Shown here: piece by piece, positions 8,989 through 18,247 of the stretch
Numbering within the stretch: the stretch's first letter is position 1
Layout of the letters: every line of letters begins with the position of its first letter
From: Duganella callida
GTDB taxonomy: Bacteria; Pseudomonadota; Gammaproteobacteria; Burkholderiales; Burkholderiaceae_D
Assembly: GCF_004614165.1 (NCBI RefSeq)
Contig: NZ_SPVG01000199.1
Coordinates: 1 to 40,161 of the forward strand
DNA length: 40,161 nt
Direction of reading: 5' to 3'
Made by a program: the position numbers and the translations under genes
The notes under the pieces: model-generated
Databases searched by the model: none
The model's input: only the letters and a program-made list of their open reading frames with translations
Told to the model about the DNA's origin: nothing

Positions 8989-9012
8989 GTAACTCCTTAC
9001 TCATGGAGTTAC
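8989..9012 (+). promoter_or_regulatory. Hairpin covering the integrase ribosome-binding site
   Basis: GTAACTCC (8989-8996) pairs perfectly with GGAGTTAC (9005-9012). The second arm contains GGAG, the ribosome-binding site for the ATG at 9015, so the hairpin would hide it in the mRNA. The sequence is also a DNA inverted repeat and could instead be a protein-binding site. Confidence 0.5.
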
Positions 9013-9014
9013 TC

Positions 9015-9926
9015 ATGTCAAAAAAGCAAAAACGTCGTTCTGAGCAGTATATCCACGTCGAAGAGCGCAGCGGCTCCTTCCGCTTCAAAATCACCGTCGG
9101 CGAGCACAAGGATAGCGGAACGTTCTCCACCGAAGCCGAGGGGATGCGTTGGGCCCGGCAGCGACGGCAGAGCTTCTTGGATATACGAGACAACATCGGT
9201 TTGCCTGTTTCAGCTGTTCGCTATCCAGCATCGATTCCATTGCCAGTGCCCACTTACGGAATCCCGTATGCGTCCAGCGCGGCGACGCCAATCAAGATGG
9301 AGGATGTGTTCGACTCTTACGAGAAGTACGACCTCCCTAAACTTAGCGGTAAGAGTTCAGAAAAGTCTCGCCTGATGAATCTCCGCCAATGGTTTGGTGA
9401 GCTCTATCTGGATCGGCTCGACCAAGGTTTCATTGACCGCTGGATGGATGATCGCCTGGCCGGAAAGTTGGGTTCAGGTCGGGACCCCCGGCGTGCCGAA
9501 ACTATGTCGGGAGTGGGCGGTTCGAAACCGCTGACCAAACAACAGAGGTACACTCGCAAGCTTGCTGGCAAAGAGGTGCCTGCGCTCGCTGTTCATCCAG
9601 TCAGCACGCAATCCGTTCGACATGAACTTAGCTTACTACGCCGCTCCGTGACAAAGTATCTTGAACGTGATGACCGGTTTCCGATCTATGGGGCGTGGTG
9701 GCAGGCGCATTATCTTATGCGGATGCAGCTGCCTGCTCAAGCGGAGCCGCGGACCCGCCGAGTCTCCGACGCTGAGTTGGTGGCGATTTTTGACAGCATT
9801 TCAGATATCCCCTTGAAGGCGAGCATCCTTATGGGAATTTTGACATCGCTACGGCGGGGCGAAGTAGTCTCTCTGAATTGGCAAGATGTCGACTGGGTCA
9901 GAAAGGTGGCGTACCGGGTAAAGTAG
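9015..9926 (+). pseudogene. Tyrosine-type site-specific integrase, C-terminally truncated
   Basis: The frame encodes 303 residues from the ATG at 9015, which has GGAG seven bases upstream; an ATG at 9003 is in frame but less well placed. The N-terminal 60 residues are basic and look like an arm-DNA-binding domain. A SAM-like core-binding domain follows. Near the end comes the first catalytic box, TSLRRGEVVSLNWQDVDW, which carries the first active-site Arg. The frame stops 10 residues later. The rest of the catalytic domain (the HxxR box and the Tyr nucleophile, usually a further 120-150 residues) is absent, and only 131 bases separate the stop from sspB, so it was deleted rather than frameshifted. 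The protein could bind att DNA but should not recombine it. Confidence 0.85.
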
Positions 9927-9960
9927 AGGCCCCCATGGCCCGTTGCTGGAAAGGTATGGG

Positions 9961-9990
9961 TTGACAAAAATACTGTATCTTCATACAGTA
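9961..9990 (+). promoter_or_regulatory. Promoter with overlapping LexA (SOS) box upstream of sspBCD
   Basis: TTGACA (9961-9966) is a perfect -35, followed after 17 bases by TACAGT (9984-9989), an acceptable -10. Between and over them lies TACTGTATCTTCATACAGTA (9971-9990), a perfect palindrome apart from its four central bases. It matches the LexA consensus CTGT-N8-ACAG of beta- and gammaproteobacteria. LexA bound there would block the -10 element, so sspBCD should be induced by DNA damage. Only this promoter fits the operon: the next start codon in the right orientation is sspB at 10058. Confidence 0.85.
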
Positions 9991-10057
9991 TTCATTGTCT
10001 GCAGTTTGAGTCAACTCGACTGGCGGAATCCTCCAGTCCGCGATAGAATGCATTTCC

Positions 10058-10978
10058 ATGAATGCAACCGACCCTTCCAATTACCAAGTTCCGGCCCACT
10101 TTTCGGGGCACGAGACGTTTCCGTTGCGCCAAATGTGGCTTAAAAAGGCCATTGATCAAGCGATTGAAGGAAATGTAGTCCTGAAATCTACCTTTACTGA
10201 GGATAAGGCCATCGCTGCGTTTGGCGTCGGTAAAAATATGGTCGCTTCAATCCGACATTGGGCGCTCGCTTGTGGCGTGATGTGCGATGACGGTGACGCT
10301 TTTAAAGTCAAAGACCTCGCAATGGAAATCTTGCAGGACGGTGGACTTGACCCTTACGCGGAGAGCGCATCATCCGCTTGGCTTGCACATTGGCAGCTCG
10401 CAGGTCGCTGTATTCGCTCTACCACTTGGCATTGGTTATTCAACCATGTTACGGCTCCTACATTCACTAGACAAGAACTTGAAGAACCATTGGCCCGCTA
10501 TGCACGCGCCCTTGATCCGAAACATCGACTTTCGACGTCAACGATTTCAAGGGATTTGGAGACCTGCCTCCGTAGCTATGCACCAAGAGCCGCAGGTGGG
10601 TCCCCTGAAGACTTCGCGGAGCCGTTGCTTGGCGAATTAGGTCTTTTGCAAGAGGTGCATAAAGGTCAGTACGCCTTCCGACGTGGCCCCAAAGCTTCCC
10701 TCCATGACGGCGTATTTGCATTCGCGCTTGTGGATTATTGGGATCGAGTCGCTGCCGGCATTAGTACCTTGGCGTTTGAATCCATCGCATACGGTGAGGG
10801 CTCGCCAGGAAGAGTATTCAAACTCGACGAGGAGTCGATTGCACAACGGTTAATTGGACTCGCGGAATTTACCGGCGGCAAGCTCGCTTGGACTGATTCT
10901 GCAGGACTTAGACAAATGCATCGAAAGGTCTTGTCCAAAGAAGACCGTAAAGAATTAATCAGGCGCGCATATGGCTGA
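10058..10978 (+). CDS. sspB: SspB-like DUF4007 protein (DNA phosphorothioation nickase)
   Basis: A 306-residue protein opening with the DUF4007 hallmark FSGHETFPLRQMWLKKA at about 14-30. In SspABCD systems SspB is the DUF4007 protein that nicks one strand so that sulfur can be placed on the backbone. That role is known for the family and inferred here. It starts about 60 bases after a promoter covered by a LexA box, has no strong ribosome-binding site, and overlaps sspC by eight bases, so the two are translationally coupled. Order and neighbours (an ATPase, then a PAPS-reductase-like protein) match sspBCD. Its codon use and base composition are much less G+C-rich than the chromosome. Confidence 0.85.
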   Translation: MNATDPSNYQVPAHFSGHETFPLRQMWLKKAIDQAIEGNVVLKSTFTEDKAIAAFGVGKNMVASIRHWALACGVMCDDGDAFKVKDLAMEILQDGGLDPYAESASSAWLAHWQLAGRCIRSTTWHWLFNHVTAPTFTRQELEEPLARYARALDPKHRLSTSTISRDLETCLRSYAPRAAGGSPEDFAEPLLGELGLLQEVHKGQYAFRRGPKASLHDGVFAFALVDYWDRVAAGISTLAFESIAYGEGSPGRVFKLDEESIAQRLIGLAEFTGGKLAWTDSAGLRQMHRKVLSKEDRKELIRRAYG

Positions 10979-13900
10979 AAAAAAAGAAGAAACACTGTCA
11001 GATATTGTTGAGATTTCTCGCCAATATCAACGTTCGATCCGTGTGGATGCCGACATTGGGCGTAGTGATGCTCTGAGCGGTTATATTTGCCATGCCACGG
11101 CCTCTGCGGTGGTCGACGGTATGTGCGTGCAGCTTGCGAGCACTAACCAACGTAGTTTCACCTGGACGGGACCGTTCGGCGGTGGGAAGTCGTCTCTTGC
11201 AGTAACACTAGCTAGCGCTTTACATCCGAATAAAGCATTGAGAGCTCAGGCGCGGGACGCATTGCATATTTCGTCCAAGCCCGCTTTTGATAAGGCGTTC
11301 CCCGTCCAAAAAGGGTGGATGATTGTTCCTGTTGTAGGTAGACGCGGCAGTGTCGTCACAGAATTAGCTGCCTGTATTCGCAAGGTCCAAGGAAAGAATC
11401 TCGACGGTCGTAGCAAGCCTAACGCGCAAGCGGTTATCGCGGACCTGGTTCTGGAAGCAAAGAACCGCCCAAACGATGGCGTCTTGGTCATCATCGATGA
11501 GATGGGAAAGTTTTTGGAAGCATCCGCTCTCGGTTCGGGGGATGACGTCTATTTCTTCCAAGAGCTGGCTGAGGCAGCGGCTCGCTCTGACGGCCGTTTG
11601 GTTGTCGTGGGAGTCCTGCACCAATCGTTCGCCCAATATTCATCCAAGCTCGGCATAGATTCGCGGGATGATTGGACTAAGGTTCAAGGCCGCTACGTGG
11701 ACCTGCCTTTCGTTGCGGCAAGCGATGAAGTCGTCGAACTCATTGGTCGTGCGATTGAGGCGAAACGCCGTCCCGACTGGATGGGCGAAGTGTCGAGCAC
11801 TGTCGCCGAAGCTATTCGTTCGCGTAGACCAGCAGTTGGGAGTGACTTTGCAAATGCTCTTGTCTCTTGCTGGCCGTTGCACCCTGCGATGGCTGCACTC
11901 CTCGGACCAATTTCCAAGAGGCAGTTCGGCCAGAACGAACGTAGTACATTTGGTTTTTTATCTTCCGTTGAGCCGCATGGCTTCCGTTCGTATCTCCAAG
12001 CGACGCCGTTAAATCAGGCGACGTGGTACCGTCCAAGTGACTACTGGGACTATCTTCGAGCCAATCTGGAACCAGCGATTTTGGCATCGTCCGACGGTCA
12101 TCGATGGTCTCAGGCTGTTGAGGCGGTTGAGCGAGCGGAAGTGAAAACCGGTGATCCGTTTTTAGTTTCCTTAATCAAGAATATCGCAGTAATCGACCTC
12201 TTCCGAAATGGGTCAGGACTTGTCGCGGACTCTACCGTCCTTTCAGCATTGTTTTATAAGACACCGCAAAAGGACCTTGATTCTGCGCTCAAGAAATTGG
12301 CGGAACTTAAGGTCGTTCTCTACAAGAACTATACCGGCGCCTGGTCCGTGTTTGAAGGGAGCGATTTCGACATTGACGCGGCCATCGTGCAGACTTTGGC
12401 ATCGTCACCGGGGCTTGATTACGGCCGCCTATCGCAGTTGATGGGGTTGCATCCCGTGGTTGCAAAGAGACACTATCATGAGTCTGGCTCGATGCGATGG
12501 ATGGAGCTCTCGCTCTGCAGCATTGAGCAAGCAGAAAAAATTGCTTCCAACTATGAACCGCGGAAGGGGGAGTTTGGTTTATTCCTGCTGGCTCTTCCGG
12601 AAAGAGGTATGGCACTCCGGGAGGCGCGCAAACGTGCGCAGGCGTGTTCCCATTTGCGCCCTTGGCCGGTGCTAGTTGGCATACCAACCAATCATTCTCG
12701 AATTGCTGAGCTGTCAGGTGAGTTGGTGGCCTTGGAACAAGTCAAAGATCGTCACGAACTGTCTGGTGACCCAGTCGCGCGGCGTGAGGTATACGCTCGG
12801 CTAGCGGCCACTCGTGCAGATTTGGAAGACCAGCTGCAAGCGGCCGTATCGCTCGCCAAGTGGCACGATGGCAGCGATGAAATCGTTGAGCCTGGAACAA
12901 AACTATCGCCAGTTACCTCCAATCTCGCCGACGAGCTATATCAACGTTCGCCTTCCGTCTGGAGCGAGCTTGTTAATCGCGATAGTATCTCTAGCAATAG
13001 CGTCAAGGCGCGGCGCGATTTGTTGCATGCGATGGTAAATGCAGAAGCGCACGAGAACCTTGCTATTGAAGGTTTTCCGGCTGAGCGCGGCCTATATGAG
13101 ACCCTTCTCAAGAGCACCGAACTTCATCGTCCAGATGCAAACGGCATTTGGCGTTTCCTGCCGCCGGAGGATGGCTATGCTACCGGTTTCGCAGCGCTCT
13201 GGCAGGCTACACGCGAGTTGTTCTCTGATGTTAATGCGCGTGTTGGCGCGGATTCGATTTATAAGCTTTGGGCTGCTGCACCGTATGGAGTGAAGCTCGG
13301 CATTCATCCAGTTATCCTAACGGCGTTCCTGTTAGCTCATAAAGCGAACATTGCTGTGTATAAGGATGGCTTCTTTGTTCCAAGGCTTACTGACGCGGAC
13401 ATCGACGAGTGCTTGCAGGACCCGCGTCGATTCTCTCTGCGTTGGGTCGCAATCGACGACGATAAGAATCGTATTCTTGCAGGCATCGCAATGCTCTTGG
13501 AGGAAATCGGTGAAAGTGCCGGCGCAGCTGACCCACTTGAGGCTGCCAGAGGTCTAGTGGCAATGGTCTTCAATCTGCCGGAATGGTCCAGAAGAACGCA
13601 GCGACTTAGCGAGATTGCTAAATCAATGCGTGACATGCTGCTCAAAGCGAATGATCCACATAAGGTTCTGTTCGTTGACCTGGCGTCGTTACTGGACGCC
13701 GCCGATGGGGATGCCTATGTGGCGGCATTGCGCGAACCGCTTCGAGAGCTTTCAGGCGCGTATGGAAAAATGCTCTGCCAGGTTGAAGCAAAGATGCTCA
13801 AAGCGCTTGATGCACACCCGGACGACTTGGAGTCGCTGCGCGAGCGGGCAAGAGCCGTGGCGGGGGTATCTGGCGAATTGCGCCTAGATGCATTTGCGAC

Positions 13901-14306
13901 ACGCTTGGCGAACTTCGATGGAAGGCAGCAATCGCTCGAGGGGATTTTAAGCCTTGCGGCAGAAAAACCACCTCGCGAGTGGGTGGATCGGCATATTGAT
14001 GCGGCCATTTTGGAGTTGGCGAAATTCGCTCGCCGCTTCCGAGAAGCGGAAGCTTTCGTGGCTGTGCAAGGCAGGGCCGCGCACAGCGAAGCGATTGCAG
14101 TGATAATAGGTGCCGGAGCGGAAACTAGAACGATTTCGCGCTCGTTCGCTATCGCGGATCACCATCGTCACATGATTGAGGCGAAAGCCGCTGAAGTTAC
14201 ATCGATGCTTGAAGGTCAAGGGCTCGGAACAGAAGTGCTACTGGCAATCCTAGCAAAAGCCGGTATGAAGCTTGCGTTGATCGATGAGGAGAGTTCCAAT
14301 GGCTGA
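10971..14306 (+). CDS. sspC: SspC-like large P-loop ATPase
   Basis: An 1111-residue ATPase. Walker A is GPFGGGKS at 67-74 and Walker B is VLVIIDE ending at D176-E177. The rest is mainly helical with no further domain I can name. In SspABCD systems the middle gene encodes an ATPase that works with SspB and SspD in single-strand phosphorothioation. The start overlaps the end of sspB and the last codons overlap sspD, which has its ribosome-binding site inside this gene. Related P-loop ATPases such as BrxC/PglY of BREX have a similar size, but the DUF4007 and PP-loop partners favour Ssp. Confidence 0.82.
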   Translation: MAEKKEETLSDIVEISRQYQRSIRVDADIGRSDALSGYICHATASAVVDGMCVQLASTNQRSFTWTGPFGGGKSSLAVTLASALHPNKALRAQARDALHISSKPAFDKAFPVQKGWMIVPVVGRRGSVVTELAACIRKVQGKNLDGRSKPNAQAVIADLVLEAKNRPNDGVLVIIDEMGKFLEASALGSGDDVYFFQELAEAAARSDGRLVVVGVLHQSFAQYSSKLGIDSRDDWTKVQGRYVDLPFVAASDEVVELIGRAIEAKRRPDWMGEVSSTVAEAIRSRRPAVGSDFANALVSCWPLHPAMAALLGPISKRQFGQNERSTFGFLSSVEPHGFRSYLQATPLNQATWYRPSDYWDYLRANLEPAILASSDGHRWSQAVEAVERAEVKTGDPFLVSLIKNIAVIDLFRNGSGLVADSTVLSALFYKTPQKDLDSALKKLAELKVVLYKNYTGAWSVFEGSDFDIDAAIVQTLASSPGLDYGRLSQLMGLHPVVAKRHYHESGSMRWMELSLCSIEQAEKIASNYEPRKGEFGLFLLALPERGMALREARKRAQACSHLRPWPVLVGIPTNHSRIAELSGELVALEQVKDRHELSGDPVARREVYARLAATRADLEDQLQAAVSLAKWHDGSDEIVEPGTKLSPVTSNLADELYQRSPSVWSELVNRDSISSNSVKARRDLLHAMVNAEAHENLAIEGFPAERGLYETLLKSTELHRPDANGIWRFLPPEDGYATGFAALWQATRELFSDVNARVGADSIYKLWAAAPYGVKLGIHPVILTAFLLAHKANIAVYKDGFFVPRLTDADIDECLQDPRRFSLRWVAIDDDKNRILAGIAMLLEEIGESAGAADPLEAARGLVAMVFNLPEWSRRTQRLSEIAKSMRDMLLKANDPHKVLFVDLASLLDAADGDAYVAALREPLRELSGAYGKMLCQVEAKMLKALDAHPDDLESLRERARAVAGVSGELRLDAFATRLANFDGRQQSLEGILSLAAEKPPREWVDRHIDAAILELAKFARRFREAEAFVAVQGRAAHSEAIAVIIGAGAETRTISRSFAIADHHRHMIEAKAAEVTSMLEGQGLGTEVLLAILAKAGMKLALIDEESSNG

Positions 14307-15141
14307 ACGACACGTTTTAGGTCTGTCAGGTGGTAAGGATAGTGCAGCTCTTGCCGTCTGGATGAGGGACCACCATCCAGAGCTCGACATCGAATACTTT
14401 TTCACTGATACCGGCGAGGAATTGCCCGAGGTCTATGAGTTTCTAGGGCGCTTAGAAGGGTACATTGGAAAGCCGATTGCCAGATTGAATCCACGTCGAG
14501 ATTTTAAATTCTGGCTGCGTGAATACAACCATTTCCTTCCAAGTGCTCAAACCCGATGGTGTACTCGCAAACTCAAGCTAGCCCCATTCGAACAATGGGT
14601 TCGCCCCATGCTTGCTGCTGGTGATACGGTAACCTCGTACGTCGCTATTCGAGCTGATGAAGACTACCGAGAAGGTTATTCGGCAAAAGCTGAGAACCTC
14701 TTTGTTAAATTGCCGTTTCGCGAAGCGGGGGTGGATAAAGCCGCTGTGGTTGATATCCTCGAGTCCTCTGGTGTTGGTTATCCAAAGTATTACGAGTGGA
14801 GGTCACGCAGTGGATGCACGTTCTGCTTCTTCCAACAAAAGATTGAATGGGTACGATTGAGAGAGCGACACCCAGAGGCATTTGAAGCAGCTAAGGACTT
14901 GGAGAAGGATGCGCTTGAGCATGGATCTCCATTTACTTGGTCACAGGGTGAATCACTGGTCGAGATGGAGCGTCCAGAGCGTGTAGCTGAGATCGAGGCC
15001 GAATACGAAATCCGACGTGTTCGCCTACGCAAGAGTATTCCAATTAATCCTTTGCGACCCGCGAAAGCTTGCCCAGAAGACGTCGATGATGTCTACGGCG
15101 ATGACGAGGGCAATGGTGCATGCGCCATTTGCCACAAGTAG
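14299..15141 (+). CDS. sspD: SspD-like PAPS reductase/ATP pyrophosphatase
   Basis: A 280-residue protein of the PAPS-reductase/DndC superfamily, which adenylates the target and passes on sulfur. The PP-loop SGGKDSA is at 10-16. Conserved Cys are Cys88 (RWCTRK), Cys173/Cys176 (SGCTFC), Cys258 and Cys275/Cys278 (CAICHK at the C-terminus). DndC carries a 4Fe-4S cluster on Cys residues, and these are the candidates here. The ATG at 14299 is chosen because GAGGAGAG lies just upstream inside sspC; the earlier ATG at 14284 would precede that site. The gene overlaps sspC by eight bases and closes the sspBCD operon. The cysteine desulfurase SspA is not in the window and must be supplied by another locus or by IscS. 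Confidence 0.86.
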   Translation: MAERHVLGLSGGKDSAALAVWMRDHHPELDIEYFFTDTGEELPEVYEFLGRLEGYIGKPIARLNPRRDFKFWLREYNHFLPSAQTRWCTRKLKLAPFEQWVRPMLAAGDTVTSYVAIRADEDYREGYSAKAENLFVKLPFREAGVDKAAVVDILESSGVGYPKYYEWRSRSGCTFCFFQQKIEWVRLRERHPEAFEAAKDLEKDALEHGSPFTWSQGESLVEMERPERVAEIEAEYEIRRVRLRKSIPINPLRPAKACPEDVDDVYGDDEGNGACAICHK

Positions 15142-15287
15142 TTTGAGATCCTAGTTATCAGCTCTTCGTTTGGTTCTGGCCAAGTCAAACTGTTCGGATC
15201 GAATGATACTTTGGAGTTAAATACTTTACTCGTATTCGCTAAAACACCGCGCAAGCAGCGAACCGGCTTGCGTGAAGTGTTGAGGTT

Positions 15288-15312
15288 GGGCCGTCACCTT
15301 GGCCCTTTCGTT
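15288..15312 (+). terminator. Possible terminator between sspD and the converging STAND gene
   Basis: GGGCC (15288-15292) pairs with GGCCC (15301-15305) and is followed by TTTCGTT. A second, longer inverted repeat (GCAAGC/GCTTGC, about 15251-15273) lies just before it. The 175-base gap between the two converging stops (15142-15316) holds no gene. The T tract is weak, hence low confidence. Confidence 0.4.
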
Positions 15313-15316
15313 AGTC

Positions 15317-18247
15317 TCATAGGCGGAATGGTTTACCTGTGGTGTTCGAGACTCCGGTTGCCGCTATTAATTGCTCTGTGTTCAGGTCGGCCCGCGCTCG
15401 ACAACGACTCATATATGCTACAAGCCAATCGAACAAGCGAAATATACGCCACGCATGTTCTGCCTGAATGTGGCACAACCCAGCAAGGTGACCGATTTCT
15501 TCATTTGTGGCCATGTTTGGGATATCCATAGCAGATAAACTTCCAGCGAGTGCAGTCATAACATCAAGATGCATAATAGCTAGCTGTTCACTCGGGTCCT
15601 TTCTCTGACCACCCCTGACTTGAACTGCTAGAGGTACGACCAAACCTTGGCACATGTCGTCGGCGAAACCTTGTAACAATTCCCTATGTGATGTGAAGCT
15701 GACCAAGGCGACCATACCGAACAGCTTACGAATAACCCCAATACACTCCTGGGGTTTAAGCGCTGAGCTCAACTGATATTGAGAAGCGCAATCGTGAAAA
15801 ACATCGGAGAGCCCGGCCAGCACGAGTTCCTCCGAGAGATCGCTGTGAATGCACGGGCCAGGATTGTAGTCAATTAGGACATATCCCATTTCGCTAAGGC
15901 TGTTACTCAGATGGATTGCTGATCCCACATCAAAAAAGCAGTTCGCGGCATCAACGTATGAACGGTATGCCTTCTCAAGTTGGTTTAGATGGGCGTAGCA
16001 ATTTCCCATCTGATGAAGCACTGTGCCGATGTTTACTCTATCGTTGATCTCACGCATGAGGGACAACGAATCTGAGTAAATTTCGAGTGCTTGCAACTGA
16101 CGTTCCGAATGCTCAAGAATCCTCGCGCGCTCCATGAGCGCAAGTGCGAACATTCTTGGATTGACGGCGTACTCGCTCCCCCCTTTCTTGCCAGACGTCG
16201 CAACCACTGGCTGTGCGTACTGCTCACCGGCCTCTACAAAGTGAGCTTCAGCATCGTTGAAACGCCCTTCATTGCGTGCCAGGCTACCTCGAGCGAATGC
16301 GATGTTCCCCAGCATTTCTGGATCCGTATGATCGATTTCTAGCGAACAAATCTTATGGATTGCGCCATGAGCCGTCTCGATAGCACCGCTGCGTTCAGCA
16401 AAGTTCGCGACTTGTAGCAATAGGGAGGATGCAATCCCCACCTGCTTCATTCTTAACGCAGCTTTTACACCGGAGTTCAAAATCTGAAGTCCGCGTGCTG
16501 ATCGTCCGCTTACGAAACAAAACACTTGCAGGCTAAATGCCAAAGAACAGGTAATGCGGTCGTACTCTGGATTCAAGGTCGAGCGCCGTACCGATTCGTC
16601 AAAAACATAACTGAAGTTTGGAAATTCAAGGCCGAAACGGCGAGTTCCAATACCTGGATCGCCGTCATTTATATATCGACTATCCAACATGGCGGCCAGT
16701 ACCTCCATCTCAGTAGAAAACTCATGGAACAGATAATCTGCTAGGTCTGGGGCCTCACTCTGAAAAGCCAATCTTGCAAATGCCCGAATGGGAGATAAAA
16801 CATGCACTCGAGGAACCGGGTACCAAGAAGAGTCCACTGTGACTAAATGCCAGCGTGCTAGCTCGGCAATAGTTACGTCTATATCAGTGCTGGAAATCAA
16901 GTCAGCATTGATATGCGAGGAAAAGCGCCCTGCAGGGCATTGCGACAACATGAAGAGAAGAGAGCGTTCTTCCGGCTGAAGCACGGAGTAGGCCACTGCG
17001 AAACAAGCATCAAGGGAGTGATGCTTCGTTTTGTTGGTTAACCTGGGGATCGCGATGGCCGCTGCACCCTTGGATCTTACCCTTTCGGCCACTATCGCGG
17101 CCGATTTGAAGTAGCGAAGCAGGTTTGCAATTATCCTTAGGGATAGCGTATGCCCGGCGGCAAAGTCGGTTAGCCAGTCAATTGCTACGCGACTCTGTTC
17201 ATTATCGGGGTTTGCCGCATTCTCAGCGATTGCTTCTAGCATTTGTAAACTCGCCTCCGTGCTCAGTGGAGGAACATCAATGCAGAGGAGATCGTTGGTA
17301 TTTAGCAGCTCAACTTGCGAAGTGATTAGGAAGCGTATAGAGCGCGTCCCTTCAACCATTTGACGAATAAGGCATTCAAACGCCTCGATGTCTGCGGAGC
17401 CGAATCCTTCGATCCCGTCAAACGCAACTAGATCAAATTCCAGGTCCACTCGAGCTGCGATGGCCGCTGCGTTATACCCTTCAACTGGGCCCAAGATGGC
17501 GGATGCGAAAGCTAATTGGAGGTCAGCGATGGAATCAAAAGGCTCAACGTCCATCCAAAGAACTCGATTGGACGCGCCCATCTGTGAAATAGAGTGTAGT
17601 GCCAGTTGTGTTTTTCCGATTCCTCCAGGGCCCTTAATGCAGAGTATACGTCGGCTATTGAGTCCGTCCACGACTTTTTGAACCTCACGCATTCGCCCTA
17701 TGAAAATTTCCGTTGGCGTAGGCGGCCTGAAGCCTTCCAGGCCTGGTGATGCGATTCGATAGGTCAGGCGTTCACGGGTGATCTCAATTAAGCGCTTCTT
17801 GATGGATACGATTTCACCGTCAGGCAAGATCGTTCTGCTATCGAATTCTTCATGGCAAAGCGAGCAAAGTCGAATTAGGTTATGGTGGTGATGCGAACGA
17901 CTTGTTGCGTAGTCTTCGATGTGGGCTGTCTCGAGTTTGAATCCACGGCCGCATCTAGCGCATTGGCCACCGCACTCAACCTTGATATGAGTCAGCACGT
18001 ACGCGGGAATATTTGCTCGGTCCCCCCCGCTTGGCGACCACGGCTCCTTGAGATAGTCATCAAAGCTCAGCAGGTCCTCTCGGCGAAAGTATGTTTGGCC
18101 GCTGTATTGCACAGTTACTAGTCTACGTCCATCTTGTCCTTTTGGCGCGTTGCGAACATACGCGAACAGTAGCTCTGGAGTGATCCCGAGGAGATGCGCA
18201 GCTTCTAACGGCTCCAGTAGCGAATTGGAGTTATCAATCACATTCAT
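15317..18247 (-). CDS. HNH nuclease-STAND NTPase-TPR protein (Avs-like candidate)
   Basis: A 976-residue fusion. Residues 10-65 look like a MerR-type helix-turn-helix (EAAHLLGITPELLFAYVRN). Residues 90-135 form a zinc-supported HNH nuclease: CARC at 96-99, H109, N123, CSLCH at 128-132, so all three HNH residues are present. A STAND/NB-ARC NTPase follows, with Walker A GPGGIGKT at 206-213 and a Walker B-like LVAFDGIEGF. The C-terminal half is helical repeats of TPR type. STAND proteins with nuclease N-termini and repeat sensors (Avs family) detect phage proteins and then cut DNA; that role is inferred. Its start has GAGGAG just upstream and 156 bases separate it from the receiver gene, so it may have its own promoter and be an independent system. 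Confidence 0.8.
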   Translation of the reverse strand: MNVIDNSNSLLEPLEAAHLLGITPELLFAYVRNAPKGQDGRRLVTVQYSGQTYFRREDLLSFDDYLKEPWSPSGGDRANIPAYVLTHIKVECGGQCARCGRGFKLETAHIEDYATSRSHHHHNLIRLCSLCHEEFDSRTILPDGEIVSIKKRLIEITRERLTYRIASPGLEGFRPPTPTEIFIGRMREVQKVVDGLNSRRILCIKGPGGIGKTQLALHSISQMGASNRVLWMDVEPFDSIADLQLAFASAILGPVEGYNAAAIAARVDLEFDLVAFDGIEGFGSADIEAFECLIRQMVEGTRSIRFLITSQVELLNTNDLLCIDVPPLSTEASLQMLEAIAENAANPDNEQSRVAIDWLTDFAAGHTLSLRIIANLLRYFKSAAIVAERVRSKGAAAIAIPRLTNKTKHHSLDACFAVAYSVLQPEERSLLFMLSQCPAGRFSSHINADLISSTDIDVTIAELARWHLVTVDSSWYPVPRVHVLSPIRAFARLAFQSEAPDLADYLFHEFSTEMEVLAAMLDSRYINDGDPGIGTRRFGLEFPNFSYVFDESVRRSTLNPEYDRITCSLAFSLQVFCFVSGRSARGLQILNSGVKAALRMKQVGIASSLLLQVANFAERSGAIETAHGAIHKICSLEIDHTDPEMLGNIAFARGSLARNEGRFNDAEAHFVEAGEQYAQPVVATSGKKGGSEYAVNPRMFALALMERARILEHSERQLQALEIYSDSLSLMREINDRVNIGTVLHQMGNCYAHLNQLEKAYRSYVDAANCFFDVGSAIHLSNSLSEMGYVLIDYNPGPCIHSDLSEELVLAGLSDVFHDCASQYQLSSALKPQECIGVIRKLFGMVALVSFTSHRELLQGFADDMCQGLVVPLAVQVRGGQRKDPSEQLAIMHLDVMTALAGSLSAMDIPNMATNEEIGHLAGLCHIQAEHAWRIFRLFDWLVAYMSRCRARADLNTEQLIAATGVSNTTGKPFRL

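Noticed and set aside
8848-9375. A 175-codon open frame overlapping the integrase start
   Set aside because: It overlaps the tRNA-proximal repeats and the integrase frame, has Ser/Arg-rich shadow composition, and lacks any motif or ribosome-binding site.
9943-10143. A small open frame across the sspBCD promoter
   Set aside because: It runs through the -35, LexA box and -10 and overlaps the sspB start in another frame; it has no ribosome-binding site or recognisable sequence.
10971-15141. BREX-type locus (BrxC-like ATPase plus a BrxP-like PAPS reductase)
   Set aside because: No PglZ phosphatase, BrxL or methylase gene is present, and DUF4007 directly upstream points to Ssp.
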